64,000 bases of DNA. Source: Enterobacter sp. kpr-6. GTDB taxonomy: Bacteria; Pseudomonadota; Gammaproteobacteria; Enterobacterales; Enterobacteriaceae. Shown piece after piece: positions 38,396 through 48,712 of this stretch. Position 1 is the stretch's first letter; each line of letters starts with the position of its first letter. The position numbers and the translations under genes are program-made. The stretch spans positions 351,807 to 415,806 of the forward strand of contig NZ_FOYH01000002.1 in NCBI RefSeq assembly GCF_900116015.1, in the 5' to 3' direction. Below the pieces are notes generated by a model. The model ran no database searches, was not told where the DNA came from, and saw only the letters and a list, made by a program, of their open reading frames with translations.

Positions 38396-39814
38396 CTACG
38401 CTTGTCGGGCGGCTTCGTACGCCGCCAGCGTGGCGGCGCGTGCCTGTTTGTGATCGACAACCGGGCGTGGATAGTCCAGTTTTTCGCCCCGCTTGTCGGC
38501 CCAGGTCCAGGGTTCGTGCAGGGATTTCACCGGCACGCTGGCCAGTTCCGGCAGCCAGCGGCGGATAAACTCACCCGTGTGGTCAAACTTTTCCCCCTGG
38601 GTGGTGGGGTTAAAAATGCGAAAGTACGGCGCAGCATCGTTGCCCGTTGAGGCGGCCCACTGCCAGCCGCCGTTGTTGGCCGCCAGATCGCCGTCAATCA
38701 ACTGAGAAATAAAATAACGTTCTCCGGCGCGCCAGTCGATAAGTAAGTCCTTCACCAGAAAACTGGCGGTGATCATCCGCAGGCGGTTATGCATCCAGCC
38801 GGTTGCGTTAAGCTGGCGCATCGCCGCATCCACAATAGGGTAGCCGGTATTGCCCTGCTGCCAGGCCTGCATATGCGCGGCGTTATCCTGCCACTGCACG
38901 CGTTCCGTCCAGGAAATAAACGGGCGATGCTTACAAAGTTCCGGGTGATACGTCATCAGGTGACGGTAAAACTCGCGCCAGATCAGCTCGTTAAGCCATA
39001 CCGCCCCCGCGCCGCCGTTCAGCGCATCAGGTTGCTCTCTGAGCAGGCGATGCAGGCACTGGCGCGGCGACAGCGCACCGATGGCAAGACATCCGGATAA
39101 ACGGCTGGTGCCATCAATGGCCGGGAAATCACGCTTTTCCTCATATTCACCCGCCTGCTGCTGACAGAACGCCCGCAGCCGCGCAATGGCCGCTTTTTCA
39201 TCGGCGGGGAATAACTCAGCATCAAAATCCTGCTGCGGATAATTGAAAGTAATGGTGGCAGGCGAATCGGTCAGCGCCCCGCTCTCCCGAACGGCGGGCG
39301 CGGTTACGCACTCAGGCAGATCCTCACGCAGACGGCGCAAATAGGCGTTTTTATAGGGCGTAAAGACTTTATACATCTGCTGATTGCCGGTCATGATGCT
39401 GCCGGGGGCGAGCATCACGCTGTCGTCAAAGCCCTGGAACGCCACGTCCGGCAGCGCGTTTTCCACCGCGCGATCGCGCTGGCGCTCGTTGATTTCATAC
39501 TGATAGTTGTAAAAAAGATGGCTCACCTGATGAGCGGCGCAGACCTCTTTTACCGCCTCAACGCTGGCGGCAAAATCGTCCACTTCTTTGAAAATTAACG
39601 GGATGCCGAGCTGCGCCAGTGACCGTTGCAGCCCGTTGAGATGGGCGGCGATGTAAGCGGCCTGGCGCGGAGCCATTTGATGGGATGCCCACTGCGCTGG
39701 CGTGGCAATATAAAGTGCTAAAACCGTGGCGTGACGGTCGCGGCAGGCCGCCGCGAGCGCAAGATTATCGTTCACGCGTAAATCGGCGCGAAACCAGACC
39801 AGATGCGTGGTCAT
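38396..39814 (-). CDS. phr: Deoxyribodipyrimidine photolyase
   Basis: Phr, 472 aa, repairs cyclobutane pyrimidine dimers with visible light using FAD and a folate antenna. The N-terminal antenna domain begins THLVWFRADLRVNDNLAL. The C-terminal FAD domain shows WLNELIWREFYRHL, GNTGYPIVDAAMRQL and WMHNRLRMITASFLVKDLLIDW, with the Trp electron-transfer chain in NGGWQWAASTGNDAAPYFRIFNP. Length equals E. coli PhrB. It follows the long ybgA by 12 bases, and the pair forms an operon. Confidence 0.97.
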   Translation of the reverse strand: MTTHLVWFRADLRVNDNLALAAACRDRHATVLALYIATPAQWASHQMAPRQAAYIAAHLNGLQRSLAQLGIPLIFKEVDDFAASVEAVKEVCAAHQVSHLFYNYQYEINERQRDRAVENALPDVAFQGFDDSVMLAPGSIMTGNQQMYKVFTPYKNAYLRRLREDLPECVTAPAVRESGALTDSPATITFNYPQQDFDAELFPADEKAAIARLRAFCQQQAGEYEEKRDFPAIDGTSRLSGCLAIGALSPRQCLHRLLREQPDALNGGAGAVWLNELIWREFYRHLMTYHPELCKHRPFISWTERVQWQDNAAHMQAWQQGNTGYPIVDAAMRQLNATGWMHNRLRMITASFLVKDLLIDWRAGERYFISQLIDGDLAANNGGWQWAASTGNDAAPYFRIFNPTTQGEKFDHTGEFIRRWLPELASVPVKSLHEPWTWADKRGEKLDYPRPVVDHKQARAATLAAYEAARQA

Positions 39815-39826
39815 AACTCTCCTGAA

Positions 39827-40783
39827 TTAATGCCCGTAGCGCAGACGCAGGGTTTCCGGCCACGGATCAAAATAGCGTTGCCCGGATAAATAAGCGTCCG
39901 GGTATTCAGCCATATAATGTTTCAGTAATGTTACGGGCGCAAGCAACGGCTGATTTCCCTGGCGGTAACGGTCGATCAGCGAGGCGAGTTCTTCGCGCTG
40001 ACGGGCGTTAAGCTGTTTGCGGAAATAGCCCTGCACGTGCATCAGGACGTTGGTGTGATTGCGCCGCGTCGCCTGGTGGGAGAGGAGATCCATCAGACGC
40101 AGGCGGTATTCAACAAACCACTCCTCAAGGGATTCCCATTCATGGATGGCGGCGACAAAGCGGCCCAGTTCGCGGTATTTAGGCTGTGAATGTGCCAGCA
40201 GCAGGAGTTTGTAGCGGCTGTGGTAAGCGATCAGTTCGCCGCGCGTCAGACCGCGCTCGCGCACGCCGTTAAGTTCATGCAGGGCGTAGATACGCTCGAC
40301 GAAGTTCTCACGGATCAGCGGATCGTGCAGCCGTCCGTCTTCCTCGACCGGCAGCCAGGGGTAGGTTTGCATCAGTATTTCGGTGTATATCCCGCGCCCG
40401 GCTTTGCGGTTGTTGTTGCTGCCTTCGTCGTAGATCCGCACGCGCTCCATGCCGCAACTGGGCGATTTGGCGCAAACGATGTAGCCACACAGGTGTTCGA
40501 AAGCGGCGATGCGCTTATGCGAGAACGCGGTCATGTCCTCGGTCAGATCGCCTTCGCTCTGGTTGCTAAAGCGCAGCGCAGTGTCCCCTACTTCCGTTTT
40601 CACCAGTCGCAATGCGGGACGCGGAACGGGTAATCCAATGGCCATTTCCGGGCAAACGGGTTCAAAACGCACCCACGGTGAGAGCTCCTCAACGGCAAAA
40701 GTCAGCCGCTTATGCCCCCCGTCAAAACGGACTTGTTCCCCCAACAGACAGGCACTGATACCAACCGGGATTTTCTCACTCAT
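39827..40783 (-). CDS. ybgA: Long YbgA: TudS-like (DUF523) domain fused to DUF1722
   Basis: A 318-aa two-domain protein. Residues 1 to about 150 are a DUF523 domain of the TudS (thiouracil desulfurase) type with three conserved Cys expected to hold a [4Fe-4S] cluster: Cys12 (ISACLLG), Cys44 (EPVCPEMAIGLP) and Cys110 (AKSPSCGM). Residues about 170-310 are the DUF1722 domain (LTRGELIAYHSRYKLLLLAHS). E. coli K-12 YbgA (169 aa) has only the second domain. Co-transcription with phr suggests a role in light damage, perhaps of thiolated bases in RNA; this is inference. Confidence 0.9.
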   Translation of the reverse strand: MSEKIPVGISACLLGEQVRFDGGHKRLTFAVEELSPWVRFEPVCPEMAIGLPVPRPALRLVKTEVGDTALRFSNQSEGDLTEDMTAFSHKRIAAFEHLCGYIVCAKSPSCGMERVRIYDEGSNNNRKAGRGIYTEILMQTYPWLPVEEDGRLHDPLIRENFVERIYALHELNGVRERGLTRGELIAYHSRYKLLLLAHSQPKYRELGRFVAAIHEWESLEEWFVEYRLRLMDLLSHQATRRNHTNVLMHVQGYFRKQLNARQREELASLIDRYRQGNQPLLAPVTLLKHYMAEYPDAYLSGQRYFDPWPETLRLRYGH

Positions 40784-40848
40784 AGCGACTCCTTATCATC
40801 TTCGGGATAAGTGTAGCCTGCGGGAGGGGTAAATAGCGATGGGAAGAC

Positions 40849-41026
40849 CCCTCACCCCGGCCCTCTCCCCTGGGGAGAGGGAGAAAAGCGGGCACCGTGC
40901 CAATCCCCCCTCTCCCTCAGGGAGAGGGTCGGGGTGAGGGTCTGGTTTCCCTCTCTCCCTCAGGAAGAGGGTTAGGGTGAGGGTCTGGTTTCCCCCTCTC
41001 CCTCAGGGAGAGGGCCGGGGTGAGGG
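40849..41026. repeat. Palindromic repeat cluster 3 (four units)
   Basis: Four units: 40849-40881 (inverted, CCCTCACCCCGG on its left), 40908-40940, 40949-40983 (a 35-bp variant with CCCTCTCTCCCT and one arm mismatch) and 40994-41026. The last three share the linker TCTGGTTTCC, different from the linker of cluster 2. The cluster lies between the ybgA promoter region and the ybfA terminator. Confidence 0.93.
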
Positions 41027-41033
41027 TAAAAAA

Positions 41034-41063
41034 AAGCCGCCAAATCAGATTTGGCGGCTTTTT
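41034..41063 (-). terminator. Intrinsic terminator after ybfA
   Basis: AAGCCGCCAAAT and ATTTGGCGGCTT form a near-perfect 12-bp stem with A and T runs on both sides, so it could work in both directions. It lies 29 bases after the ybfA stop. Confidence 0.9.
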
Positions 41064-41091
41064 CACTTCTTGCTGTGCGTGCTTTGTTTTT

Positions 41092-41298
41092 TTAGTAGAA
41101 ATCGCAGGTCGCTTTTTCGGCCTGATCCATCCACACCGGCTTATCGCTGGTCTTCGCCCAGACGCGGTGCAGATAGCTGTAAAAACGTGCCCGATCTTTC
41201 CAGAACAACATCACTGGCAGGGCAACAATGCCGACAACAATAGCAAATGCACGGCGGGCAAGGACCACATGTGCAGGAAAATCTGTATATAAAGACAT
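41092..41298 (-). CDS. ybfA: YbfA, small membrane protein
   Basis: YbfA, 68 aa, has one hydrophobic segment (about 12-33) followed by the strongly conserved tail [22 protein letters not shown] and [11 protein letters not shown]. The tail is nearly identical to E. coli YbfA. It diverges from kdpF, as in E. coli. Function is unknown; a role in stress or potassium response has not been shown to my knowledge. Confidence 0.92.
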   Translation of the reverse strand: MSLYTDFPAHVVLARRAFAIVVGIVALPVMLFWKDRARFYSYLHRVWAKTSDKPVWMDQAEKATCDFY

Positions 41299-41604
41299 AA
41301 GCTCCCCCTTTTAGATTGGCTGGCAATATTCGCCGGAAATATGAATTTGTTAACTGGTCAAAATAATACCGTTTTGTTTGTAATTTTACTACTCATCCGA
41401 CCACTATTTTCTATTCATTTAGTGAATATTTACACTTCCCGCGTAATTAAGTTACAAAACGGTTAAATAAATACTAACCACCAGTTAAATTAGGGATTTA
41501 GCATTTTTATACTTTTTTTACGCCCGCCCTCCTGATTTTTGCAAAATCTTTGCGCCTGAAAATCTACCTTCACTGCATATCAAAATGACACCTGGAGGTG
41601 GAGT
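41299..41604 (+). promoter_or_regulatory. ybfA/kdpF divergent control region with KdpE-type site
   Basis: The 306 AT-rich bases between ybfA and kdpF hold no gene. ATTTTTATACTTTTTTTACG (41503-41522) matches the T-rich KdpE operator upstream of E. coli kdpF nearly base for base. KdpE-phosphate bound there activates kdpFABC when external K+ is low or ionic conditions change. The ribosome site CTGGAGGTGGA precedes the kdpF GTG. Confidence 0.8.
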
Positions 41605-41694
41605 GTGAGTGCAGGCGTAATAACCGGTGTGGTACTGGTTTTCCTGTTGTTGGGCTATCTGGTTTATGCCCTGATCAACGCGGAGGCCTTCTGA
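41605..41694 (+). CDS. kdpF: KdpF, small subunit of the K+-transporting ATPase
   Basis: KdpF, 29 aa, is a single membrane helix ([20 protein letters not shown], then YALINAEAF) that stabilises the KdpFABC complex. It starts with GTG after a strong GGAGG and its TGA stop overlaps the kdpA ATG (TGATG). The GTG start, length and sequence agree with E. coli. It is too small for most gene finders. Confidence 0.95.
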   Translation: MSAGVITGVVLVFLLLGYLVYALINAEAF

Positions 41695-43373
41695 TGGCGG
41701 CCCAGGCTTTTTTACTGATTGCATCTTTTATGCTGGTGCTGCTGGCGCTGGCGCGGCCCACTGGCGCACTGCTGGCAAAACTGATTACGGGCGCACCCTT
41801 GCCCGTGGTAGGCGGCGTCGAGCGCCTTATCTGGCGCGGACTGGGAATAGAAACTCAGGCGATGAACTGGCGGCAGTATTTGCTGGCGCTGTTGTACCTG
41901 AACCTGTTCGGGCTGGCCGTTTTATTCATCATATTAATGATTCAGGGCATCCTGCCGTTCAACCCGCAGCAGTTGCCGGGGCTCTCCTGGCACATGGCGC
42001 TGAATACCGCCGTCAGTTTTGTCACTAACACCAACTGGCAGTCCTATGGCGGTGAAAGCACGATGAGCTATTTCAGCCAGATGGTCGGGCTGACGGTGCA
42101 AAACTTCCTCTCTGCCGCCACTGGTATTGCGGTGATTTGCGCGCTGATCCGCGCCTTTGCTCAGCACAGCCTCAATACGCTCGGCAACGCGTGGGTGGAT
42201 TTGACGCGCATTACGCTGTGGGTGCTGCTCCCCCTCTCCCTGCTGCTGGCGCTGTTTTTCATCCAGCAGGGCGTGCTGCAAAACCTCTCGCCGTACCAGC
42301 CGTTCACGTCCCTTGAAGGGGTGAAAAACCTGTTGCCGATGGGCCCGGTCGCCTCGCAGGAAGCGATTAAAATGCTCGGCACTAACGGCGGCGGCTTCTT
42401 TAACGCCAACTCGTCGCATCCGTTCGAAAACCCCACCGCCCTGACCAACTTTGTGCAGATGCTGGCGATTTTCCTTATTCCCACCGCGCTGGTGTTTGCC
42501 TTTGGTGAGGCCGTGAGCGATCGCCGTCAGGGACACACCATCCTCTGGGCGATGTCGATCATCTTTATCGTGTGCGTGAGCCTTGTGATGTGGGCCGAAG
42601 TGAGCGGTAACGTCCAGTTCACCCTGCTCGGCGCAGACAGCACGCTGAATATGGAAGGTAAAGAGAGTCGCTTCGGCATTCTGGCGAGCAGCCTGTTTTC
42701 GGTGGTGACGACGGCGGCTTCGTGCGGCGCGGTCAACGCCATGCATGACTCCTTCACCGCGCTCGGCGGGATGATACCGATGTGGCTGATGCAGATTGGC
42801 GAAGTGGTGTTCGGCGGCGTCGGTTCGGGGCTGTACGGGATGCTGCTGTTCGTGCTGCTGGCGGTGTTTATCGCCGGGCTGATGATTGGCCGCACACCGG
42901 AATACCTCGGCAAAAAAATCGATGTCCGGGAGATGAAAATGACCGCGCTGGCGATCCTCGTCACCCCTGCGCTGGTGCTGCTCGGTACCGCGCTGGCGAT
43001 GATGACCGACGCCGGGCGCGCGGGGATGTTAAACCCCGGTCCGCACGGATTCAGCGAAGTGCTGTACGCCGTGTCGTCAGCCGCGAACAACAACGGCAGC
43101 GCCTTCGCGGGCCTCAGCGCCAATACCCCGTTCTGGAACTGCCTGCTGGCGGTGTGCATGTTCGTCGGGCGCTTCGGCGTAATCATCCCGGTGATGGCAA
43201 TTGCCGGTTCACTGGTGGTGAAAAAACGCCAGCCCGCAAGCAGCGGCACCCTGCCGACCCACGGCGCGCTGTTCGTCGGTTTGCTGATTGGCACCGTGCT
43301 GTTAGTGGGTGCGTTGACCTTTATTCCCGCGCTGGCGTTAGGCCCGGTCGCAGAACATCTTTCATTACGTTAA
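41694..43373 (+). CDS. kdpA: KdpA, potassium-binding translocating subunit
   Basis: KdpA, 559 aa, is the K+-selective channel-like subunit of the KdpFABC pump, with four M1-P-M2 repeats. The selectivity-filter loops are visible as [52 protein letters not shown] and [19 protein letters not shown]. The start overlaps the kdpF stop; the reading frame is open for 32 codons upstream but that part overlies kdpF. Length is close to the 557 aa of E. coli. Confidence 0.97.
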   Translation: MAAQAFLLIASFMLVLLALARPTGALLAKLITGAPLPVVGGVERLIWRGLGIETQAMNWRQYLLALLYLNLFGLAVLFIILMIQGILPFNPQQLPGLSWHMALNTAVSFVTNTNWQSYGGESTMSYFSQMVGLTVQNFLSAATGIAVICALIRAFAQHSLNTLGNAWVDLTRITLWVLLPLSLLLALFFIQQGVLQNLSPYQPFTSLEGVKNLLPMGPVASQEAIKMLGTNGGGFFNANSSHPFENPTALTNFVQMLAIFLIPTALVFAFGEAVSDRRQGHTILWAMSIIFIVCVSLVMWAEVSGNVQFTLLGADSTLNMEGKESRFGILASSLFSVVTTAASCGAVNAMHDSFTALGGMIPMWLMQIGEVVFGGVGSGLYGMLLFVLLAVFIAGLMIGRTPEYLGKKIDVREMKMTALAILVTPALVLLGTALAMMTDAGRAGMLNPGPHGFSEVLYAVSSAANNNGSAFAGLSANTPFWNCLLAVCMFVGRFGVIIPVMAIAGSLVVKKRQPASSGTLPTHGALFVGLLIGTVLLVGALTFIPALALGPVAEHLSLR

Positions 43374-43383
43374 GGCGCACATG

Positions 43384-45432
43384 ATGAGTCGCAAACAACA
43401 TGCCCTGTTCGAGCCTGCGCTGGTTCGCCAGGCACTTTTAGCCTCACTGCAAAAATTAAGCCCGCGCGTGCAGTGGCGTAACCCGGTGATGTTTATCGTC
43501 TGGGCGGGCAGCGTGCTGACCACCCTGCTCACGCTGGCGATGGCATTTGGTTCTTTGCCTGGCAGCGCCGGATTTACCGGGGCGATCAGCGTCTGGCTGT
43601 GGTTTACCGTGCTGTTCGCCAATTTCGCCGAAGCCCTGGCGGAAGGCCGCAGCAAAGCCCAGGCCAACAGCCTGAAAGGGGTGACCAAAACCGCCTATGC
43701 CCGCAAGCTGCATGCGCCGAAACACGATGCCGCCTTCGACCGCGTTCCGGCGGGCGATCTGCGCAAAGGCGATATCGTGCTGGTGCAGGCGGGGGACATT
43801 ATCCCCTGCGACGGCGAAGTGATTGAGGGCGGCGCGTCGGTGGATGAGAGCGCCATTACCGGGGAATCCGCGCCGGTTATTCGTGAATCCGGCGGCGATT
43901 TCGCCTCGGTCACCGGCGGCACGCGCATTCTGTCGGACTGGCTGGTGATCCAGTGCAGCGTCAATCCGGGTGAAACTTTCCTCGACCGGATGATCGCCAT
44001 GGTTGAAGGCGCGCAGCGACGCAAAACGCCGAACGAAATCGCCCTGACCATTCTGCTGGTGGCGCTGACCATTGTGTTTCTGCTGGCAACGGCGACCCTG
44101 TGGCCGTTCTCGGCTTACGGCGGCGCGGCGGTCAGCGTGACGGTGCTGGTGGCGTTACTCGTCTGTTTGATCCCGACCACCATTGGCGGCCTGCTGTCTG
44201 CGATTGGCGTGGCGGGCATGAGCCGGATGCTGGGGGCGAATGTGATCGCCACCAGCGGGCGGGCGGTGGAAGCGGCGGGTGATGTGGACGTGCTGCTGCT
44301 GGATAAAACCGGCACTATCACCCTCGGCAACCGCCAGGCGTCGGACTTCCTGCCCGCGAACGGTGTGGATGAAAAAACGCTGGCCGATGCCGCACAGCTC
44401 TCGTCGCTGGCGGATGAAACCCCGGAAGGTCGCAGCATTGTGATCCTCGCCAAGCAGCGTTTTAACCTGCGCGAACGCGATGTGCAAAGCCTCAATGCCA
44501 CCTTTGTCCCCTTCACCGCGCAAACCCGGATGAGCGGCATCAACATTCAGGATCGGATGATCCGCAAAGGGTCGGTGGATGCGTTGCGTCGCCATATTGA
44601 AGCCAATGGCGGCCAGTTCCCGGCAGAGGTCGAGGCCATTGTTGAGCGCGTTGCCAACCTTGGCAGCACGCCGCTGGTGGTAGCGGAAGGGGCGAAAGTG
44701 CTTGGGGTGATTGCCCTCAAAGACATCGTGAAAGGCGGCATTAAAGAGCGTTTTGCTCAGTTGCGCAAAATGGGCATTAAAACGGTGATGATCACCGGCG
44801 ATAACCGGCTGACCGCCGCCGCCATTGCCGCCGAAGCGGGCGTGGATGATTTTCTCGCAGAAGCGACGCCGGAAGCGAAGCTGGCGCTGATCCGTCAGTA
44901 CCAGGCCGAAGGACGGCTGGTGGCGATGACCGGCGACGGCACCAACGACGCCCCGGCGCTGGCCCAGGCGGACGTGGCGGTGGCGATGAACTCCGGCACC
45001 CAGGCGGCAAAAGAGGCGGGGAATATGGTCGATCTCGACTCCAACCCCACCAAGCTGATTGAAGTGGTGCACATCGGCAAACAGATGCTGATGACGCGCG
45101 GTTCGCTCACTACGTTCAGTATCGCCAACGACGTCGCCAAGTATTTCGCCATTATTCCGGCGGCCTTTGCTGCGACCTACCCGCAGCTTAACGCCCTGAA
45201 CGTGATGCACCTGCACTCCCCCGCGTCGGCAATTTTAAGCGCGGTAATTTTTAACGCGCTGATCATCGTGGTGTTGATCCCGCTGGCGCTTAAAGGCGTG
45301 AGCTATAAACCGCTGACCGCTGCCGCCATGCTGCGCCGCAACCTGTGGCTGTATGGATTAGGCGGGCTGCTGGTGCCGTTTGTCGGCATCAAACTTATCG
45401 ATCTGCTATTAACCCTGCTGGCTCTGGTTTAA
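43384..45432 (+). CDS. kdpB: KdpB, catalytic P-type ATPase subunit
   Basis: KdpB, 682 aa, hydrolyses ATP to drive K+ uptake. The phosphorylated Asp307 lies in [13 protein letters not shown], which matches the E. coli residue number when the second of two tandem ATG codons is used, and so supports that start. Other P-type motifs are the actuator TGES ([10 protein letters not shown]), the nucleotide-domain KGSVDAL, and the hinge [17 protein letters not shown]. Ser162 in TGES is the site of KdpB inhibitory phosphorylation in E. coli and is present in ITGESAP. Confidence 0.97.
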   Translation: MSRKQHALFEPALVRQALLASLQKLSPRVQWRNPVMFIVWAGSVLTTLLTLAMAFGSLPGSAGFTGAISVWLWFTVLFANFAEALAEGRSKAQANSLKGVTKTAYARKLHAPKHDAAFDRVPAGDLRKGDIVLVQAGDIIPCDGEVIEGGASVDESAITGESAPVIRESGGDFASVTGGTRILSDWLVIQCSVNPGETFLDRMIAMVEGAQRRKTPNEIALTILLVALTIVFLLATATLWPFSAYGGAAVSVTVLVALLVCLIPTTIGGLLSAIGVAGMSRMLGANVIATSGRAVEAAGDVDVLLLDKTGTITLGNRQASDFLPANGVDEKTLADAAQLSSLADETPEGRSIVILAKQRFNLRERDVQSLNATFVPFTAQTRMSGINIQDRMIRKGSVDALRRHIEANGGQFPAEVEAIVERVANLGSTPLVVAEGAKVLGVIALKDIVKGGIKERFAQLRKMGIKTVMITGDNRLTAAAIAAEAGVDDFLAEATPEAKLALIRQYQAEGRLVAMTGDGTNDAPALAQADVAVAMNSGTQAAKEAGNMVDLDSNPTKLIEVVHIGKQMLMTRGSLTTFSIANDVAKYFAIIPAAFAATYPQLNALNVMHLHSPASAILSAVIFNALIIVVLIPLALKGVSYKPLTAAAMLRRNLWLYGLGGLLVPFVGIKLIDLLLTLLALV

Positions 45433-45445
45433 GAGGAAGTTAAAG

Positions 45446-46024
45446 ATGGCACTGTTACGCCCTGCTTTTATATTGCTGATATTTCTAACGTTAATCACCG
45501 GCGGGCTGTATCCGCTGCTCACCACTGCGCTGGGTCAGGCGCTGTTTCACGACCAGGCTAACGGCTCGCTGATCCGCATTGAAGACGCGGTGCGCGGCTC
45601 GCGGTTAATCGGCCAGGACTTTACCGCCCCAGGATATTTTCACGGTCGACCGTCCGCGACTTCAGATTCGCCTTATAATCCCATGGCATCCGGCGGCAGT
45701 AATCTGGCGGGTAGTAACCCGGCGCTGAGTGACGCTGTGCGCACGCGGGTAGCCGATCTGCGCGCCGCCAACCCGCAGGCCAGCCGTGAAGTCCCGGTTG
45801 AACTGGTCACGGCGTCCGCCAGCGGGCTGGATAATGCGCTGTCGCCTGCCGCCGCTGCCTGGCAAATCCCGCGCGTGGCGCAGGCCCGCGGGCTTTCCAC
45901 CACCGAGGTCTCCCGGCTGGTGGCAGAACACACCGCCTCGCCGCTGATTAATTTTACCGGCGAGCCGGGAGTGAATATTGTTGAGCTTAATCTCGCGCTG
46001 GATGCGCTACAGGATCATCCCTAA
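45446..46024 (+). CDS. kdpC: KdpC, potassium-transporting ATPase accessory subunit
   Basis: KdpC, 192 aa, is a single-pass membrane protein with a periplasmic domain that assists assembly and ATP use in KdpFABC. It has an N-terminal membrane helix (about 8-28, [21 protein letters not shown]) and conserved segments [34 protein letters not shown] and PASRV-like [19 protein letters not shown]. Its stop codon is directly followed by the kdpD ATG with no gap. Confidence 0.96.
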   Translation: MALLRPAFILLIFLTLITGGLYPLLTTALGQALFHDQANGSLIRIEDAVRGSRLIGQDFTAPGYFHGRPSATSDSPYNPMASGGSNLAGSNPALSDAVRTRVADLRAANPQASREVPVELVTASASGLDNALSPAAAAWQIPRVAQARGLSTTEVSRLVAEHTASPLINFTGEPGVNIVELNLALDALQDHP

Positions 46025-48712
46025 ATGACAGACGAGCCGTTGCGCCCCGATCCCGATCGCCTGCTGGCGCACACTGCCCAGGCCCAACGCGGCAAGCTGA
46101 AAGTGTTTTTTGGTGCCTGTGCGGGCGTCGGCAAAACCTTTGCGATGCTGACCGAAGCGCAACGGCTGCGGGCGCAAGGGCTGGATACCTTAATTGGCGT
46201 GGTGGAAACCCACGGGCGCAAGGAGACGGCGGCGCTGCTGGCGGGGCTTGAGACGCTCCCCGCCCGGCGCATCGCCCATCGCGGGCGGCATCTGGAGGAG
46301 TTCGATCTGGATGCGGCCCTGGCACGGCGTCCGGCGCTGATCCTGATGGACGAACTGGCGCACAGCAACGCGCCCGGTTCGCGCCACCCAAAACGCTGGC
46401 AGGACGTTGCCGAACTGCTCGACGCCGGGATCGACGTGTTCACTACCGTTAACGTCCAGCATCTGGAAAGCCTGAACGATGTGGTGAGCGGCGTGACCGG
46501 CATTCCGGTGCGGGAAACCGTGCCGGACCCGTTTTTTGACGCCGCCGACGAAGTGGTGCTTGTGGATCTCCCCCCGGACGATCTGCGTCAGCGGTTACAC
46601 GAAGGCAAAGTCTACATTGGCGGCCAGGCTGAGCGGGCAATTGAGCATTTTTTCCGTAAGGGCAACCTCATCGCCCTGCGCGAACTGGCGCTGCGCCGTA
46701 CCGCCGACCGGGTGGATTCGCAAATGCGCGCCTTTCGCGATCTCAAAGGCGAGGAAAAAGTCTGGCACACCAGGGACGGCATTTTGTTGTGCATCGGGCA
46801 CGGCGGCGGCAATGAAAAACTGGTGCGCACCGCCGCCCGCCTCGCCGCGAAGCTCGACAGCGTCTGGCACGCGGTGTATGTCGAAACCCCCACCCTGCAT
46901 AAACTCCCGGAAACACAGCGCCGCGCCATTCTGCGCGCCCTGCGTTTCGCCCAGGAACTGGGCGCGGAAACTGCCACCCTTGCCGATCCGGCAGAAGATA
47001 AAGCCATTACCCGCTACGCCCGCGAGCACAACCTCGGCAAAATTATTATTGGTCGCCGGGAGCGGCGGCGCGGATGGCTGAGCGGATCGTTCGCTGACCG
47101 TCTCGCCCGCCGCGCGCCGGATCTCGATCTGCTGGTGGTCGCGCTGGAGGATAAACCTGCAACGGAGACCGCGCGCACTACTGACGACAGGCCGCTGAAA
47201 GAAAAATGGCGCGTGCAGTTTCAGGGCTGCCTGGTGGCGGCCGTGCTGTGCGCGCTGATCACGCTTGTTGCACAGCACTGGCTGGTGGCGTTTGATACTG
47301 CCAACCTGGTGATGATTTATCTGCTCGGCGTGGTGATTGTGGCGCTGTTTTACGGGCGCTGGCCGTCGGCATTTGCCACGGTGATCAATGTCGTCAGTTT
47401 TGATCTCTTTTTTATCGCCCCGCGCGGCACGCTGGCAGTTTCCGACGTGCAGTATTTGCTGACGTTTGGCGTGATGTTAAGCGTCGGGCTGTTGATCGGC
47501 AATCTGACGGCGGGCGTGCGCTATCAGGCGCGGGTGGCCCGTTACCGCGAGCAGCGCACCCGCCATCTGTATGAGATGTCGAAAGCGCTGGCGGTCGGGC
47601 GCAGCGAGCTGGATATCGCCCGGACCAGCGAGGCGTTTATCCACTCCACTTTCCAGGCCAAAAGCCAGTTACTGCTGCCCGATGCCTCCGGCAAACTCGC
47701 CGCGCTGACCCGCGCGCCGGGTATGACGCCGTGGGATGACGCCATCGCCCAGTGGAGTTTTAACAAGGGCCTGCCCGCCGGTGCAGGGACCGACACGCTG
47801 CCCGGCGTGCCCTATCTGATTTTGCCGCTAAAAAGTGCCGATACCACCCACGGGCTGATGATTGTGGAACCCGCGAACCTGCGCCAGCTTATGATCCCGG
47901 AACAGCAACGGCTGCTGGAAACCTTTACCTTACTGGTGGCGAGTGCGCTGGCGCGGCTGGCGCTCACCACCCGCGAGCAGCAATCCCGCCTCGCCCACGA
48001 GCGTGAAAGCCTGCGTAACGCCCTGCTCTCCGCGCTTTCCCACGATTTGCGCACGCCGCTGACGGTGCTGTTTGGGCAGGCGGAAATTTTGACGCTGGAT
48101 CTGGCAAGCGAGGGATCAAAACACGCGCCTCAGGCCAGCGAAATTCGCCAGCACGTGCTGAACACCACCCGGCTGGTGAATAATTTGCTCGATATGGCGC
48201 GCATTCAGTCCGGCGGATTTAATCTCAATAAAGAGTGGCTCACGGCGGAAGAAGTGATCGGCAGCGCGCTGCGGATGCTGGAGTCGGTGCCGGGCGCGCG
48301 GCAAATCGCCCTCGATCTGCCCGATCCCCTGCTGCTCATGCACGTTGACGGCCCGCTGTTCGAACGCGTGCTGATCAACCTGCTGGAGAATGCGCTGAAG
48401 TATGGCGGCCCGGCGGCAAAAATCGGCCTCAGCGTGAAAATGCACGCCAGTCAGCTACAACTCACGGTGTGGGATAACGGCCCCGGCATTCCGCAAGGCG
48501 AGGAGACGCGCATTTTCGATAAGTTTGCGCGCGGGCATAAAGAATCCGCCATCCCCGGCGTCGGGCTGGGGCTGGCGATTTGCCAGGCGATTGTTGAGGT
48601 GCACGGCGGCACGATCGCCGCCGCCAACCGCCCGGAAGGCGGGGCCTGTTTCTGTGTTACACTACCGCCGGAATCGCCCCCGCAACTGGCTGAAATGCCG
48701 GAGGAATTGTGA
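46025..48712 (+). CDS. kdpD: KdpD, turgor/K+ sensor histidine kinase
   Basis: KdpD, 895 aa, senses low K+ and phosphorylates KdpE. The N-terminal KdpD domain (about 20-230) has a Walker A motif GACAGVGKTF (residues 30-39); a USP-like domain follows (about 250-365). Four membrane helices lie near 400-500, then a GAF-like region (about 530-640) and the kinase core with the phospho-accepting His673 in SALSHDLRTPLTVLFG, the N box (NLLENALKYG) and G boxes (DNGPGIP, GVGLGLAICQ). It abuts kdpC and overlaps kdpE by 4 bases. Confidence 0.97.
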   Translation: MTDEPLRPDPDRLLAHTAQAQRGKLKVFFGACAGVGKTFAMLTEAQRLRAQGLDTLIGVVETHGRKETAALLAGLETLPARRIAHRGRHLEEFDLDAALARRPALILMDELAHSNAPGSRHPKRWQDVAELLDAGIDVFTTVNVQHLESLNDVVSGVTGIPVRETVPDPFFDAADEVVLVDLPPDDLRQRLHEGKVYIGGQAERAIEHFFRKGNLIALRELALRRTADRVDSQMRAFRDLKGEEKVWHTRDGILLCIGHGGGNEKLVRTAARLAAKLDSVWHAVYVETPTLHKLPETQRRAILRALRFAQELGAETATLADPAEDKAITRYAREHNLGKIIIGRRERRRGWLSGSFADRLARRAPDLDLLVVALEDKPATETARTTDDRPLKEKWRVQFQGCLVAAVLCALITLVAQHWLVAFDTANLVMIYLLGVVIVALFYGRWPSAFATVINVVSFDLFFIAPRGTLAVSDVQYLLTFGVMLSVGLLIGNLTAGVRYQARVARYREQRTRHLYEMSKALAVGRSELDIARTSEAFIHSTFQAKSQLLLPDASGKLAALTRAPGMTPWDDAIAQWSFNKGLPAGAGTDTLPGVPYLILPLKSADTTHGLMIVEPANLRQLMIPEQQRLLETFTLLVASALARLALTTREQQSRLAHERESLRNALLSALSHDLRTPLTVLFGQAEILTLDLASEGSKHAPQASEIRQHVLNTTRLVNNLLDMARIQSGGFNLNKEWLTAEEVIGSALRMLESVPGARQIALDLPDPLLLMHVDGPLFERVLINLLENALKYGGPAAKIGLSVKMHASQLQLTVWDNGPGIPQGEETRIFDKFARGHKESAIPGVGLGLAICQAIVEVHGGTIAAANRPEGGACFCVTLPPESPPQLAEMPEEL

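Noticed and set aside
40849-41026. Repeat array considered as CRISPR
   Set aside because: Units are 33-35 bp palindromes in both orientations with 8-27 base linkers that repeat rather than vary, and there are no cas genes.
41598-41693. N-terminal extension of the kdpA frame
   Set aside because: This part overlies kdpF in another frame; kdpA starts at the TGATG overlap at 41694, as in E. coli.
44155-45216. 353-codon minus-strand frame opposite kdpB
   Set aside because: It overlies conserved kdpB motifs on the opposite strand; its product has no recognisable domain.
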